Notes: generated from the letters alone by a model not told the origin. 33,701 nucleotides of DNA from Fusobacteriaceae bacterium (GCA_017988045.1 JAGNSM010000004.1:1-33701); one strand, 5' to 3'; positions 1-8,520 are shown, counted from the first letter of the stretch. A program made the numbers and translations.

Positions 1-818
1 TTAAACATGAGTTGGGGCAAGCTCAAATAAATGGAGTTCCCAAAAGAGTTGTAGTATTTGATTACGGTTTACTTGATATTGTTGATGCTGTTGGAGGAAA
101 TGTAGTAGGAGTAGTTAAAGACAACTTACCACAATCTTTGAAGAAATTCAATGATAAAAAATATACAAATATTGGAACTTTATTTGAACCAAATTATGAA
201 ACTCTTATTAAATTAAAACCTGATTTAATTTTGATTTCTGGAAGACAGGAAAAAGTATACAAAGAGTTAAATAAAATAGCTCCAACAATTTATTTAACAG
301 TTGATGGACCTACATATATGAATGACCTAAAAAAGAATTCTCTTCTAATTGGAGATATTTTTAATAAAAAGTCTGTTGTAGAAGGTAAGCTTGCTTCTAT
401 TGATAAATCTATTAAATCCTTAAACAAGAAAACTACGAACAATAATGCGATGTTTTTACTTGTAAATGGAAATGCTTTAAGTGTTTACGGAAAAGGCTCA
501 AGATTTGATATGTTATATTCTGTATTCGGATTTAAATCTGCCGATACAAATATTCCAGTAGATAATCATGGAAATAAAGTAAGTTATGAATATATTTTAA
601 GTAAAAATCCAGATTATCTATTTGTTTTGGATAGATCAAAATTAATTGATTCTAAAATTACAGCGAAAGAAACGTTAGATAATAACTTAATAAAATCTAC
701 TAAAGCTTATAAAAACAAAAAAATTATCAATTTAAATTTAGAAAACTGGTATTTAGCTTCTGGGGGCTTAACAGTTACTGAAAATATTATAAAAGAAATC
801 AAAACTTCTGTAAAATAG
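1..818 (+). CDS. Iron-siderophore ABC transporter substrate-binding protein, 5'-truncated by the window
   Basis: This is the periplasmic binding component of an iron-siderophore importer (FatB/CeuE/YclQ-type, Fe-B12 periplasmic binding family). The reading frame is open to the window edge: codons before the first possible start read K-H-E-L-G, which is the usual start of the mature domain (KHELG...PKRVVVFDYG), so the signal peptide and the first few residues lie outside. Visible landmarks are PKRVVVFDYGLLDIVDAVG near the start, the KPDLILISGRQ segment and the C-terminal NPDYLFVLDR lobe. About 270 residues remain, close to a full mature protein. It ends at TAG 816-818 and a strong terminator follows, so it is the last gene of its unit; the permease and ATPase genes are expected upstream. 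The siderophore type cannot be read from the sequence. Confidence 0.88.
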   Translation, partial: KHELGQAQINGVPKRVVVFDYGLLDIVDAVGGNVVGVVKDNLPQSLKKFNDKKYTNIGTLFEPNYETLIKLKPDLILISGRQEKVYKELNKIAPTIYLTVDGPTYMNDLKKNSLLIGDIFNKKSVVEGKLASIDKSIKSLNKKTTNNNAMFLLVNGNALSVYGKGSRFDMLYSVFGFKSADTNIPVDNHGNKVSYEYILSKNPDYLFVLDRSKLIDSKITAKETLDNNLIKSTKAYKNKKIINLNLENWYLASGGLTVTENIIKEIKTSVK

Positions 819-825
819 TTTTGTT

Positions 826-857
826 AAAAGGTCTCTAAAATTTTTAGAGACCTTTTT
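826..857 (+). terminator. Rho-independent terminator after the siderophore-binding gene
   Basis: A near-perfect inverted repeat AAAAGGTCTCTAAAA / TTTTTAGAGACCTTTT begins 8 nt after the stop codon and ends in a T run. The flanking A and T runs mean it could work in both directions, but only the plus-strand gene ends here. Confidence 0.85.
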
Positions 858-943
858 AATATTCAAGTCTTTATTAGTGAAAAAAATTAATTTTTGAGTT
901 ATAATAGATATGAGTTAAGAGAAAAAAGTGGAGGTACAAAATT

Positions 944-1408
944 ATGATTTTTGGAAATATAAATAATATTGGAGATGAAAAAAAATATCCAGCAATAATT
1001 TTAGAGGGATTAAAGACTTTAAAAGAAGGCGAATGGGACAAAAAAGAAAATGGTCGTTATGAATTAAAGGGAGAAAAAATGTATATTTCTATTTCTGAAT
1101 ATGAAACTGCTCCTGAAGAAACTAAAAAACCAGAAGTTCATAGAAAGTATATTGATATTCAATATTTATTTGAGGGTGAAGAGGTAATAAAAGTAGCTAC
1201 AGATTTAGGAGAAAACAAGATAAATAAAGAGTATAATGAAACGAATGATATTATGTTTTATGAGTCTGCTCTTGATGAAGTTTCAATTATTATGACACCA
1301 GGAAGTTTTGCAGTATTTTATCCAAATGATATTCATACTCCAGGATGTAATTATAAAAATAAAAGCAAAATTCGTAAGGCTGTAATAAAAATAAGTATAG
1401 ACTTATAA
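944..1408 (+). CDS. YhcH/YjgK/YiaL family (DUF386) cupin-like protein
   Basis: A 154-residue protein of the YhcH/YjgK/YiaL family, which also includes the EbgC beta subunit of evolved beta-galactosidase. The family has a double-stranded beta-helix with a metal site and is often encoded with sialic-acid or other sugar catabolism genes; YhcH has been proposed to act on free sugars. Conserved blocks are visible: EVHRKYIDIQYLFEGEE (about residues 65-81) and GSFAVFYPNDIHTPG (about 125-139), with the His residues that normally bind metal. Length is normal for the family. The start is set by TGGAGGT eight to nine bases upstream of ATG 944; a TATAAT lies at 900-905 with no convincing -35. It is a single-gene unit between two terminators, so context does not identify its sugar. 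Confidence 0.85.
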   Translation: MIFGNINNIGDEKKYPAIILEGLKTLKEGEWDKKENGRYELKGEKMYISISEYETAPEETKKPEVHRKYIDIQYLFEGEEVIKVATDLGENKINKEYNETNDIMFYESALDEVSIIMTPGSFAVFYPNDIHTPGCNYKNKSKIRKAVIKISIDL

Positions 1409-1426
1409 TAAATACCTTTTAATTTG

Positions 1427-1460
1427 CAAAACCTCTAGAATTTTAGAGGTTTTGTTATTT
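1427..1460 (+). terminator. Rho-independent terminator after the YhcH-family gene
   Basis: Inverted repeat CAAAACCTCTA (1427-1437) / TAGAGGTTTTG (1444-1454) followed by TTATTT, 19 nt after the stop codon. Confidence 0.8.
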
Positions 1461-1545
1461 AAAAAATATAAGGATATAAGTTAAATGTGTATTAAGCGAT
1501 TTTAATTATAATTTTTTTTAATCTTTTGTAGAAGTATCAATGGTT

Positions 1546-1580
1546 ACCCTATTGTTTATGGTGAATATAAACTAGAGGGT
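1546..1580. repeat. Two-step inverted repeat beside the end of the small gene
   Basis: ACCCT (1546-1550) pairs with AGGGT (1576-1580), and inside it GTTTAT (1554-1559) pairs with ATAAAC (1567-1572), with 3-nt internal loops between the two stems. It lies 3 nt beyond the stop codon of the minus-strand gene 1584-1853. There is no U run on the minus strand, so it is not a standard terminator, though it may stabilise or end that transcript. Confidence 0.45.
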
Positions 1581-1583
1581 TAT

Positions 1584-1853
1584 TTAAAATGTATTTCCAT
1601 ATTCTATTAGTAATTCGGCTATTTGATTTCTTGAGTCTTCCCCAAACCATATTCCTATTAAGTCAGTATAGACTGCTAGCCATTGACCTCTTTCTAATAA
1701 GGATAAATTAAGTTTGAATTCTTCATAACCAATGAATTCAACGCCATCCATTTCTACCATTATATCAATTAGTTTCTTATCTTTTTTGCTAACCTCAAGA
1801 ATATTCCAAGTATAAGTTAGATGATTTCTTTCATAATTTTTACTTAAATACAT
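1584..1853 (-). CDS. Small hypothetical protein (89 aa)
   Basis: I do not recognise this protein. It is 89 residues, acidic, soluble, with no signal peptide or membrane segment. It holds an aromatic-rich stretch, RGQWLAVYTDLIGIWFGED (about residues 55-73), that looks like a beta-sheet core. It is very probably real: an AAGGAG ribosome site lies at the usual distance before the ATG at 1853, and codon use matches its neighbours. It stands alone, convergent with the YhcH-family gene and downstream of the ABC exporter operon, from which it is separated by about 140 bases with a probable terminator. No function can be assigned. Confidence 0.65.
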   Translation of the reverse strand: MYLSKNYERNHLTYTWNILEVSKKDKKLIDIMVEMDGVEFIGYEEFKLNLSLLERGQWLAVYTDLIGIWFGEDSRNQIAELLIEYGNTF

Positions 1854-1943
1854 TTTATTCTCCTTAAAAATTCAATTTTAATTTTCATTATTTAAGAAGT
1901 ATACTATATATTTGTATATTTTTCCATTATTATTTTTTAAAAA

Positions 1944-1988
1944 TAAAAGTGTCGTAATTTAAAAATTAAATTCCAAATTATAACACTT
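1944..1988 (-). terminator. Probable terminator of the ABC exporter operon
   Basis: On the minus strand an imperfect stem AAGTGTtATAATT / AATTAcgACACTT is followed by TTTTATTTTT. It begins about 7 nt after the stop codon at 1995. The stem is A/T-rich and has a mismatch, so confidence is moderate. Confidence 0.5.
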
Positions 1989-1994
1989 GTGATT

Positions 1995-3896
1995 TTATTC
2001 CATTATGAAAGCACCTGTATAAAGTTGATAATATTTACCCTGTTGTTTTATTAAATCATTGTGATTTCCCGATTCAATTATCTTCCCATGTTCTAGAACC
2101 ATAATCATATCAGAGTCTTTAACGGTAGATAATCTATGAGCAATAACAAAGACTGTACGTCCTTTCATGAGACTATCCATTCCTTTTTGGACAATAGCTT
2201 CAGTACGAGTGTCAATACTAGAAGTAGCTTCATCCAGTATCATTACAGGAGGGTCTGCAACAGCATCTCTTGCTATAGAAAGCAATTGTCTTTGTCCTTG
2301 AGAAAGACTGCCACCGTCACCTGTAAGCATTGTATTGTAGCCCTCAGGAAGTCTTAAAATAAAATCATGTGCATTTGCAAGTTTTGCTGCTGAATAAACT
2401 TCTTCATCAGTAGCATTAAGTTTTCCATAACGAATATTTTCCATTACAGTTCCAGTAAATAGATGTGTATCTTGTAACACTACTCCTAATGAGTGACGCA
2501 AATCATCTTTTTTGATTTTATTGATATTAATTCCATCATAACGAATTTTCCCATCTGCAATATCATAAAAACGATTAATTAGATTAGTAATAGTTGTTTT
2601 CCCAGCACCAGTAGAACCAACAAAAGCAATCTTATAACCAGGCTCAGCAGTTAAAGATATATTATGAAGCACCATTTTTTCTTCATTATATCCAAAATCT
2701 ACATCATCAAAATGTACTTCTCCAGTAACTTTAGTGTATGAAGTAGAACCGTCCTTATGAGGATGTTTCCATGCCCAAGTTCCAGTATGTTCAGAAGTTT
2801 CAGATAAAATGTTATCTTTATATTTCGCATTAACCAAAGTTACATAACCTTCATCTTGCTCAGGTGTTTCGTCCATTAAGCTAAATATTCTTTTGGCGCC
2901 TGCAAGTGCCATGACTACAGCATTTAATTGTTGAGAAACTTGACTTATTGGCATAGTAAAACTTCTACTAAGTTGTAAAAAAGCTGCAATTCCTCCTAGA
3001 GTTAATCCTCCAATTCCATTAATAGCTAACGCTGCTCCAATTATTGCAATTAAAACATACTGTAAAGTACCTAAATTTGCCATAATAGGCATAAGAATAT
3101 TTGCATATTTATTGGCACTTGTAGCATTTTCACAAAGCTCATTATTTTTAATGTCAAATTCCTTTTTAGAAACATCTTCATGGCAAAAAACTTTTATTAC
3201 TTTTTGTCCATTTATCATCTCTTCAATAAATCCATTTAATTTCCCAATAGATTCTTGTTGTTTAACAAAATAAGTTCCACTTTTACCAGCAATTTTTTTA
3301 GTAGTATAAAGCATAAATGTAACAAATATCAGAACTAATATTGTTAAATGAATACTTGTTGCTATCATTGCAATGACAACAGTAACTATTGTTATTATTG
3401 ATGATAGAACTTGTGGGATACTTTGAGAAATCATTTGTCTAAGAGTATCTGCGTCATTAGTATAATAACTCATAATATCTCCATGGGTATGAGTATCAAA
3501 ATATTTTATAGGTAGTGCTTGCATATGAGCAAACATTTCATCTCTTATTTTTTTAAGAACTCCTTGGGCAATAACGACCATAGTTACATTGTAAAAGTAT
3601 GTGGATATAATTCCGATTACATAGATACCTGCCATTATTGAAATTGCTTTTAACAAACCGCTAAATACAGGATTAGCCTCAAGTAGAAGTGGCGAAATAT
3701 AGCTATCAATTAATACTTTTAAAAACATTGAACCTATAATTCCAGCAATAGCACTAAATACTATGCATATGAGAACAAATATAAAAGGAGTTTTATAATC
3801 CTTGCTTACATAAGAAAGTAGACGCTTTATAGTTTCTGGGTCTGGTTTTTGTTTTGGGAAAATTTGTCTATTCATAGGACCTCTAGCTCTATCCAT
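1995..3896 (-). CDS. Heterodimeric ABC exporter, consensus-site subunit (multidrug type)
   Basis: A 633-residue half-transporter: six-helix membrane domain (about residues 35-340) fused to an ATPase domain. It belongs to the exporter family that includes LmrD, BmrD, EfrB and YfiC. Walker A is GSTGAGKTT (about 424), the signature is LSQGQ rather than LSGGQ (about 532), and Walker B is VMILDEATSSID with the catalytic Glu intact. The roughly 40-residue insert before the ATPase, with TWAWKHPHKDGS, is typical of this subunit type. Its ATG overlaps the stop of the partner gene by 8 nt (ATGGATAG), indicating translational coupling. With the partner it would form one normal and one degenerate ATP site. 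The substrate is unknown; export of drugs, lipids or peptides is inferred from the family and from the MarR gene upstream. Confidence 0.9.
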   Translation of the reverse strand: MDRARGPMNRQIFPKQKPDPETIKRLLSYVSKDYKTPFIFVLICIVFSAIAGIIGSMFLKVLIDSYISPLLLEANPVFSGLLKAISIMAGIYVIGIISTYFYNVTMVVIAQGVLKKIRDEMFAHMQALPIKYFDTHTHGDIMSYYTNDADTLRQMISQSIPQVLSSIITIVTVVIAMIATSIHLTILVLIFVTFMLYTTKKIAGKSGTYFVKQQESIGKLNGFIEEMINGQKVIKVFCHEDVSKKEFDIKNNELCENATSANKYANILMPIMANLGTLQYVLIAIIGAALAINGIGGLTLGGIAAFLQLSRSFTMPISQVSQQLNAVVMALAGAKRIFSLMDETPEQDEGYVTLVNAKYKDNILSETSEHTGTWAWKHPHKDGSTSYTKVTGEVHFDDVDFGYNEEKMVLHNISLTAEPGYKIAFVGSTGAGKTTITNLINRFYDIADGKIRYDGININKIKKDDLRHSLGVVLQDTHLFTGTVMENIRYGKLNATDEEVYSAAKLANAHDFILRLPEGYNTMLTGDGGSLSQGQRQLLSIARDAVADPPVMILDEATSSIDTRTEAIVQKGMDSLMKGRTVFVIAHRLSTVKDSDMIMVLEHGKIIESGNHNDLIKQQGKYYQLYTGAFIME

Positions 3897-5622
3897 TATG
3901 CATTCCTCCTTTTACTTGTGAATCATATACTTCTTGATAAATTGAATTTGATTCTAGAAGTTCTATATGAGTTCCGATTCCATGAATTTTTCCATTATCC
4001 ATTACAATTATTTTATCAGAATCTTCGATAGAAGAGATTCTTTGAGCTATAATGATTTTTGTGGTATTTGGTAAATCTGTTCTGAAAGCATTTCTAATTA
4101 ATGAATCAGTTTTAGTATCTACAGCGCTTGTAGAATCATCTAAAATCAATATTTTTGGATTTTTTAATAAAGCTCTGGCTATACAAATACGTTGTTTTTG
4201 TCCGCCAGATAAATTTGTTCCCCCTTGTTCCACATATGTATCATAACCTTTTGGGAAAGACATAATAAAATCATGAGCTTGGGCTAATTGGCACATGTGA
4301 ATTATATCTACATCACTTGCATTTCTATTTCCCCAACAAAGATTCTCTTTAATTGTACCTGAAAATAAAACATTTTTTTGAAGTACCATTGCAACTTGGT
4401 TACGAAGTGTTTCTAAATCATAGTTTTTAACGTCAACTCCACCTACAGAAACGCTTCCTTCTGTAGAATCGTAAAGGCGAGGAATTAGCTGAACTAAACT
4501 AGTTTTAGAACTACCAGTTCCACCAATGATACCAATAGTTTCTCCAGATTTAATATGAAGGTTTATATTACTTAAACATAATTTATTTTTATCTTTTGCA
4601 TAGCTAAAATTAACATTTGAAAAACTAATATCTCCATTTTTTACTTCCATGACAGGGTTTTCTGGATTAGTTAAATCTACTTTTTCATCAAGAAGTTCGG
4701 AAATCCTTTCAGCAGAAGAACGTGCCATTGTTATCATTACGAAAACCATTGAAAGCATCATAAGACTCATTAATATTTGTGTAGAATAGAAAATAAGACT
4801 CATAAGCTCACCTGTAGTCATGTTATGAGAAACAATAAGTCTTGCTCCAAACCATGATATTAAAAGAAGACAAGTGTACATTGAAAATTGAATTAAAGGA
4901 CTATTAAAGGCCAATATTTTTTCTGCTCGAGTAAAGTTTTTATAGATATCTTCAGAAATATTATTAAATTTTTCTTTTTCGTGGTCTTCACGAACATAAG
5001 ATTTTACTACTCTAATAGCTCTTAAATTTTCTTGTACTACACGATTTAATTTGTCATAAGTTTGAAAAACTTTTTTGAAAGTGGGATGTACTTTAGAAAT
5101 TATAAAAAATAGACTAAATCCTAAAAAAGGAATTAATACTAAAAAAATAAGAGATACTTTTTGATTTACTGTAAAAGCCATAATTAATGAAAATACTAGC
5201 ATAACTGGACTACGAACAGCTATTCTGATTATCATTTGATAAGCATTTTGAACATTAGTTACATCTGTAGTAAGCCTTGTAACTATACTTGGTGTTGAAA
5301 ATTTATCGATATTTGCAAAAGAAAAATTTTGAACAGAATAATACATATCATGTCTAAGATTTTTAGCAAAACCAGATGAAGCAACTGCTGCAAATTTTCC
5401 TGCGAGAGCACCAAATATAAGTGAAAATATTGTAGAAAATATAAGGAACGTTCCAATTTTTAAAACTACTTGTAAATTTCCTTTATCAATTCCATAATCA
5501 ATGAGTTTTGCCATTAAAAATGGTATTAAAACTTCCATGACTATTTCTAACATTACAAAAAGTGGCGAAAGAATAGAGTCTTTTTTGTATTCTCTGACAC
5601 TTGTAAATAACTTTTTAATCAT
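3889..5622 (-). CDS. Heterodimeric ABC exporter, degenerate-site subunit (multidrug type)
   Basis: A 577-residue half-transporter with six membrane helices (about residues 15-300) and an ATPase domain, similar to LmrC, BmrC, EfrA and YfiB. Walker A reads GGTGSSKTS (about 364), so the usual second Gly of GSGKS is Ser. The signature LSGGQ is canonical (about 467). Walker B reads ILILDDSTSAVD: the catalytic Glu is replaced by Asp. Read with the partner's LSQGQ, this gives one degenerate composite site (this Walker A/B with the partner's signature) and one consensus site, the known asymmetry of heterodimeric exporters. The gene starts 38 nt after the MarR gene, with GGAGG seven bases before the ATG, and is expected to be co-transcribed with it. 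Confidence 0.9.
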   Translation of the reverse strand: MIKKLFTSVREYKKDSILSPLFVMLEIVMEVLIPFLMAKLIDYGIDKGNLQVVLKIGTFLIFSTIFSLIFGALAGKFAAVASSGFAKNLRHDMYYSVQNFSFANIDKFSTPSIVTRLTTDVTNVQNAYQMIIRIAVRSPVMLVFSLIMAFTVNQKVSLIFLVLIPFLGFSLFFIISKVHPTFKKVFQTYDKLNRVVQENLRAIRVVKSYVREDHEKEKFNNISEDIYKNFTRAEKILAFNSPLIQFSMYTCLLLISWFGARLIVSHNMTTGELMSLIFYSTQILMSLMMLSMVFVMITMARSSAERISELLDEKVDLTNPENPVMEVKNGDISFSNVNFSYAKDKNKLCLSNINLHIKSGETIGIIGGTGSSKTSLVQLIPRLYDSTEGSVSVGGVDVKNYDLETLRNQVAMVLQKNVLFSGTIKENLCWGNRNASDVDIIHMCQLAQAHDFIMSFPKGYDTYVEQGGTNLSGGQKQRICIARALLKNPKILILDDSTSAVDTKTDSLIRNAFRTDLPNTTKIIIAQRISSIEDSDKIIVMDNGKIHGIGTHIELLESNSIYQEVYDSQVKGGMHNG

Positions 5623-5660
5623 TTTAACCTCCGTACTAAATTGTTGTGTGCATCTAAATT

Positions 5661-6095
5661 TTATTCCATATTTTTTTTCATTTTTTCAATAATTGAAAAA
5701 AACGCTTCTACCTCATCATTGCTTAACCCCTGTATTAGCTGTGTTTCGAGCTGTTTAATATCTTTTCTCACTAATTCGTGTATATCAAGGGCTTTTTGAG
5801 TTAATACTATTTTTTTTAATCTTGCATCAGAAGGAACAGGTTCACGAATAATTAATTCGTTCTTTTCCATAAGTTTAAGAATACCTGTAGCTGTTGACCT
5901 TCTAATAGAAAATTCATTCTCCAAATCCCTCTGAAAAATATCTTTGTGAGTATTGTGACATAAATACCCTATTATCCAACCATGGGTTCCTGTAAGATTA
6001 TCAATGTATTTTTTAGTTGGAGATTTTTCAAGGTTTCTCTTTATTAAGTTTGAAATAGTTCTTATTTCAAAGCCAATGGCTTTTTTATGATTCAT
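5661..6095 (-). CDS. MarR-family transcriptional regulator of the ABC exporter operon
   Basis: A 144-residue winged-helix regulator. The recognition region is FQRDLENEFSIRRSTATGILKLMEKNELI (about residues 53-82; helix-turn-helix), followed by the wing IREPVPSDARLKKIVLT with the conserved D-x-R. Helices at both ends would form the dimer. Length and layout are standard for MarR. AGGAGG lies upstream of the ATG. It is the first gene of the operon MarR-ABC-ABC, and a palindrome overlapping its own promoter suggests autorepression relieved by a ligand. Such regulators commonly sense the compounds that the adjacent exporter removes; here that is inference. Confidence 0.88.
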   Translation of the reverse strand: MNHKKAIGFEIRTISNLIKRNLEKSPTKKYIDNLTGTHGWIIGYLCHNTHKDIFQRDLENEFSIRRSTATGILKLMEKNELIIREPVPSDARLKKIVLTQKALDIHELVRKDIKQLETQLIQGLSNDEVEAFFSIIEKMKKNME

Positions 6096-6110
6096 AAATC
6101 CTCCTAAAAT

Positions 6111-6155
6111 ATGTTAGCTCCCTAACATTCTAAAGATATTTACTTATATTGTCAA
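6111..6155 (-). promoter_or_regulatory. Promoter and MarR-type operator of the exporter operon
   Basis: On the minus strand TTGACA (6150-6155) is followed by a 17-nt spacer and TAGAAT (6127-6132). A perfect palindrome ATGTTAG-N4-CTAACAT (6111-6117 / 6122-6128) begins inside the -10 box and covers the transcription start, an arrangement typical of a MarR autoregulatory operator. The AGGAGG of the MarR gene follows directly, giving a very short leader. Confidence 0.75.
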
Positions 6156-6174
6156 TAAAAAAGTTGAGTTTAAT

Positions 6175-6242
6175 TTGTAAATAGATAAATTTAGATATAT
6201 ACAAATAAAATATTTGTCTTAGAGTTTTTAATATGTTATATT
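6175..6242 (+). promoter_or_regulatory. Candidate promoters of the sensor kinase gene
   Basis: Two plus-strand matches with 17-nt spacing are visible: TTGTAA (6175-6180) / TATACA (6198-6203) and TTGTCT (6214-6219) / TATATT (6237-6242). An inverted repeat ATTTGTA (6173-6179) / TACAAAT (6200-6206) spans the first one and could be a regulator site. In such A/T-rich DNA both matches could be chance. Confidence 0.4.
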
Positions 6243-6280
6243 TCAAATAAGCTACAAATTTGAATTAGAAAGGATAAGTT

Positions 6281-7807
6281 ATGCAAGAGAATATAAAAAA
6301 TATAATAAAAACAGTTTTAATTATTGCAGTATTCACTTTTTTTTCTGTAATTTTTAGAAATTTAGGATTTCATGAATCCAATATAATAATTGTATTTGTT
6401 TTGGCAGTATTATTTGTTTCTAAATTTACTGATGGATATATATTCGGGATAATAGGCTCTATTATCGGGGTTTTGTCATTCAATTTTTTTTTCACAGAAC
6501 CATATTATTCCCTTAGAACTTATCGTGAAGATTATCCTTTGACATTTTTAGTTATGCTAATAGTTGCTATTATAACTAGTACTCAAACAACGAAAATTAA
6601 AAAAGAAAAAAATAAATCATTAGAAAGGGAAAAGAGTATTCAAATTCTTTATAACCTTAATAAAGGATTATTACAAGTTAAAAGTAAAAAAGAGATATTA
6701 GAATTTTCTGCTAAAAATATAAGTGAGATTTTTAAAAGAAGTGTATTAATTGCAATAACCAATGAGAAAAAAGAGGTAGAAGATGAAATTATTTATTCCT
6801 ATGAAAATGATGAAAATGTTATTTTATTTGAGATAAATTCAGAAAAAGATAGGATAAATAAGATAATTAAATTAAGCGAAAATTTTGTTGAGCCAAGTGA
6901 GTTTGAAAAAGATAGTTTTATATATTATATCCCTATTATGAAAAATAATATTTGCTTAGGAGTTATAGGACTTTCTTGTCTGGAGAAAAAAATATTAAAG
7001 TCAGATGAACAAAGTAGTTTGGATGCAGTCATCAATTTAATTGCAATGGCTATTGATAGAGAAAATATTTATGAAAAGCAAAAATATATTACTTTGGAAA
7101 TAGAAAAAGAGAGATTAAGAACAAATTTATTGAGGTCTATTTCACATGATTTGAGAACTCCCCTTACCAGTATAATAGGATCGGTTTCTACAATCATCAG
7201 CAATAATAGCGTTTTAACTGAAAATATAAAAAATGAACTTTTACAAAATATCTATGATGATGCTAAATGGTTGATTAACTCTTCAGAAAATATTTTAAGT
7301 ATGACAAAAATAGAAGAAGGAAATTTAACTATTAATAAGAATTTGGAATTACTGGAAGATATTATTTCAGAAATTGTAAATAGGACAAGAGAACTTTTAA
7401 AAAATCATAAATTTATTATTGAAATGCCAAAAGAAGATATTTTTATCAAAGTTGACATAATATTAATAGTACAATTATTATTTAATTTAATAGAAAATGC
7501 AGTAAAATATACTCCAGCAAACTCACAAATTACTCTTAAAATAGAAAAGAAAAATAGTATAGTTTCTTTTGAGGTAGCAGATAATGGGTATGGTATCCCA
7601 GAAAATGAATTAGACTTCATATTTGAAAGATTCTTTAGGAGTAGTCAAAACTCTAGTGCAGAAAAAAGAGGTTTAGGATTAGGGCTTGCAATATGCAAGT
7701 CTATAGCAAAAGCACATGGAGGATCATTAAGTGTTTTTAACAATAGTAATAATGGTGCAACATTCAAATTAGAGTTAGCAGTAGAAAGGGAAAAAAATGG
7801 ATATTAA
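6281..7807 (+). CDS. KdpD-like membrane sensor histidine kinase (lacks the KdpD N-terminal domain)
   Basis: A 508-residue sensor kinase. Residues about 10-110 form a DUF4118 four-helix membrane domain of the kind found in KdpD, including the FNFFFTEPYYSLR motif. A GAF-like segment follows (about 125-270). The dimerisation helix holds the phospho-acceptor His in ISHDLRTPLTS (about 289). The ATPase domain shows NLIENAVKYTP, DNGYGIPE, FERFF and GLGLGLAI. The N-terminal KdpD/Usp domains of full KdpD (about 370 residues) are absent, and the start is supported by AAAGGA six bases upstream of ATG 6281. The gene overlaps the response regulator by 11 nt. KdpD relatives respond to potassium limitation or turgor; the Trk genes downstream fit, but the Pho-box-like sites nearby leave phosphate as an alternative signal. 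Confidence 0.85.
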   Translation: MQENIKNIIKTVLIIAVFTFFSVIFRNLGFHESNIIIVFVLAVLFVSKFTDGYIFGIIGSIIGVLSFNFFFTEPYYSLRTYREDYPLTFLVMLIVAIITSTQTTKIKKEKNKSLEREKSIQILYNLNKGLLQVKSKKEILEFSAKNISEIFKRSVLIAITNEKKEVEDEIIYSYENDENVILFEINSEKDRINKIIKLSENFVEPSEFEKDSFIYYIPIMKNNICLGVIGLSCLEKKILKSDEQSSLDAVINLIAMAIDRENIYEKQKYITLEIEKERLRTNLLRSISHDLRTPLTSIIGSVSTIISNNSVLTENIKNELLQNIYDDAKWLINSSENILSMTKIEEGNLTINKNLELLEDIISEIVNRTRELLKNHKFIIEMPKEDIFIKVDIILIVQLLFNLIENAVKYTPANSQITLKIEKKNSIVSFEVADNGYGIPENELDFIFERFFRSSQNSSAEKRGLGLGLAICKSIAKAHGGSLSVFNNSNNGATFKLELAVEREKNGY

Positions 7808-8495
7808 ACCTTTAATTTTGATAATTGAAGATGACAAACCTATCGCAAGATTTTTGGAAATCTCTATGGAAACACAAGGTTATCGATACATAAGTACAAA
7901 ATTTGGAAAGGAAGGCATTGCTCTAGCATATTCTCATAATCCAGATATGATAATTTTAGATTTGGGATTACCAGATATTGATGGACTAGAAGTAATAGAA
8001 AAAATAAAAGAAAATTTAAATATAAAAATTATAGTAGTTTCTGCAAGAGAGCATGAAAGGCAAAAGGTAGATGCTTTAGATAAAGGAGCCGATGATTATT
8101 TAACAAAACCATTTAGTATCCCAGAGCTACTGGCAAGAATTCGAGTAGCTTTTAGAAATAAGAGTGATAAACAAGATAAATCAGAAAATATTGAATTTTA
8201 TGAATTTAATGGATTGAAAGTAGATTATGAAAAAAGGCAAGTACTTGTGGATAATGTAGAAATTAAACTAACTCCTATAGAGTATAAACTTGTTGAACTT
8301 CTTTCGAAACATTCTGGAAGAGTTCTCACGCACAAATTCCTTATTAAAGAGACTTGGGGCACTTATTTGGAAAGTGATAATCAGACTCTCAGAGTTTTTA
8401 TGGCAAATATTAGAAAAAAGATTGAATCCGATACTACGAATCCTAAGTATATAGTTACAGAGGTTGGAGTAGGATATCGATTAAAGAGTGAATGA
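7797..8495 (+). CDS. OmpR/KdpE-type response regulator
   Basis: A 232-residue regulator paired with the kinase it overlaps. The receiver domain (about 1-120) has the acidic pocket E11-D12-D13, the phospho-acceptor D55 in ILDLGLPDIDG, S82 and K104 in LTKPF. The C-terminal OmpR/PhoB winged helix (about 135-230) has the family sequence LTPIEYKLVELLSKHSGRVL and ends with VGVGYRLKSE. This fold binds direct repeats with about 10-11-nt spacing. Such repeats lie in front of the next transcription unit (8552-8573) and of pstS (11537-11580), making both candidate targets. KdpE and PhoB relatives look alike at this level, so the regulon must be tested. Confidence 0.88.
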   Translation: MDIKPLILIIEDDKPIARFLEISMETQGYRYISTKFGKEGIALAYSHNPDMIILDLGLPDIDGLEVIEKIKENLNIKIIVVSAREHERQKVDALDKGADDYLTKPFSIPELLARIRVAFRNKSDKQDKSENIEFYEFNGLKVDYEKRQVLVDNVEIKLTPIEYKLVELLSKHSGRVLTHKFLIKETWGTYLESDNQTLRVFMANIRKKIESDTTNPKYIVTEVGVGYRLKSE

Positions 8496-8520
8496 GACTA
8501 GAATTTATCTAGTCTTTTTC
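8495..8520 (+). terminator. Terminator after the two-component system
   Basis: AGACTAGA (8495-8502) / TCTAGTCT (8508-8515) followed by TTTTC, starting at the last base of the stop codon. It separates the two-component genes from the Trk unit, which has its own promoter. Confidence 0.75.

Noticed and set aside
6281-7807. Calling the kinase a true KdpD
   Set aside because: The N-terminal KdpD and Usp domains are missing and no kdpFABC is near, so only a KdpD-like label is supported.
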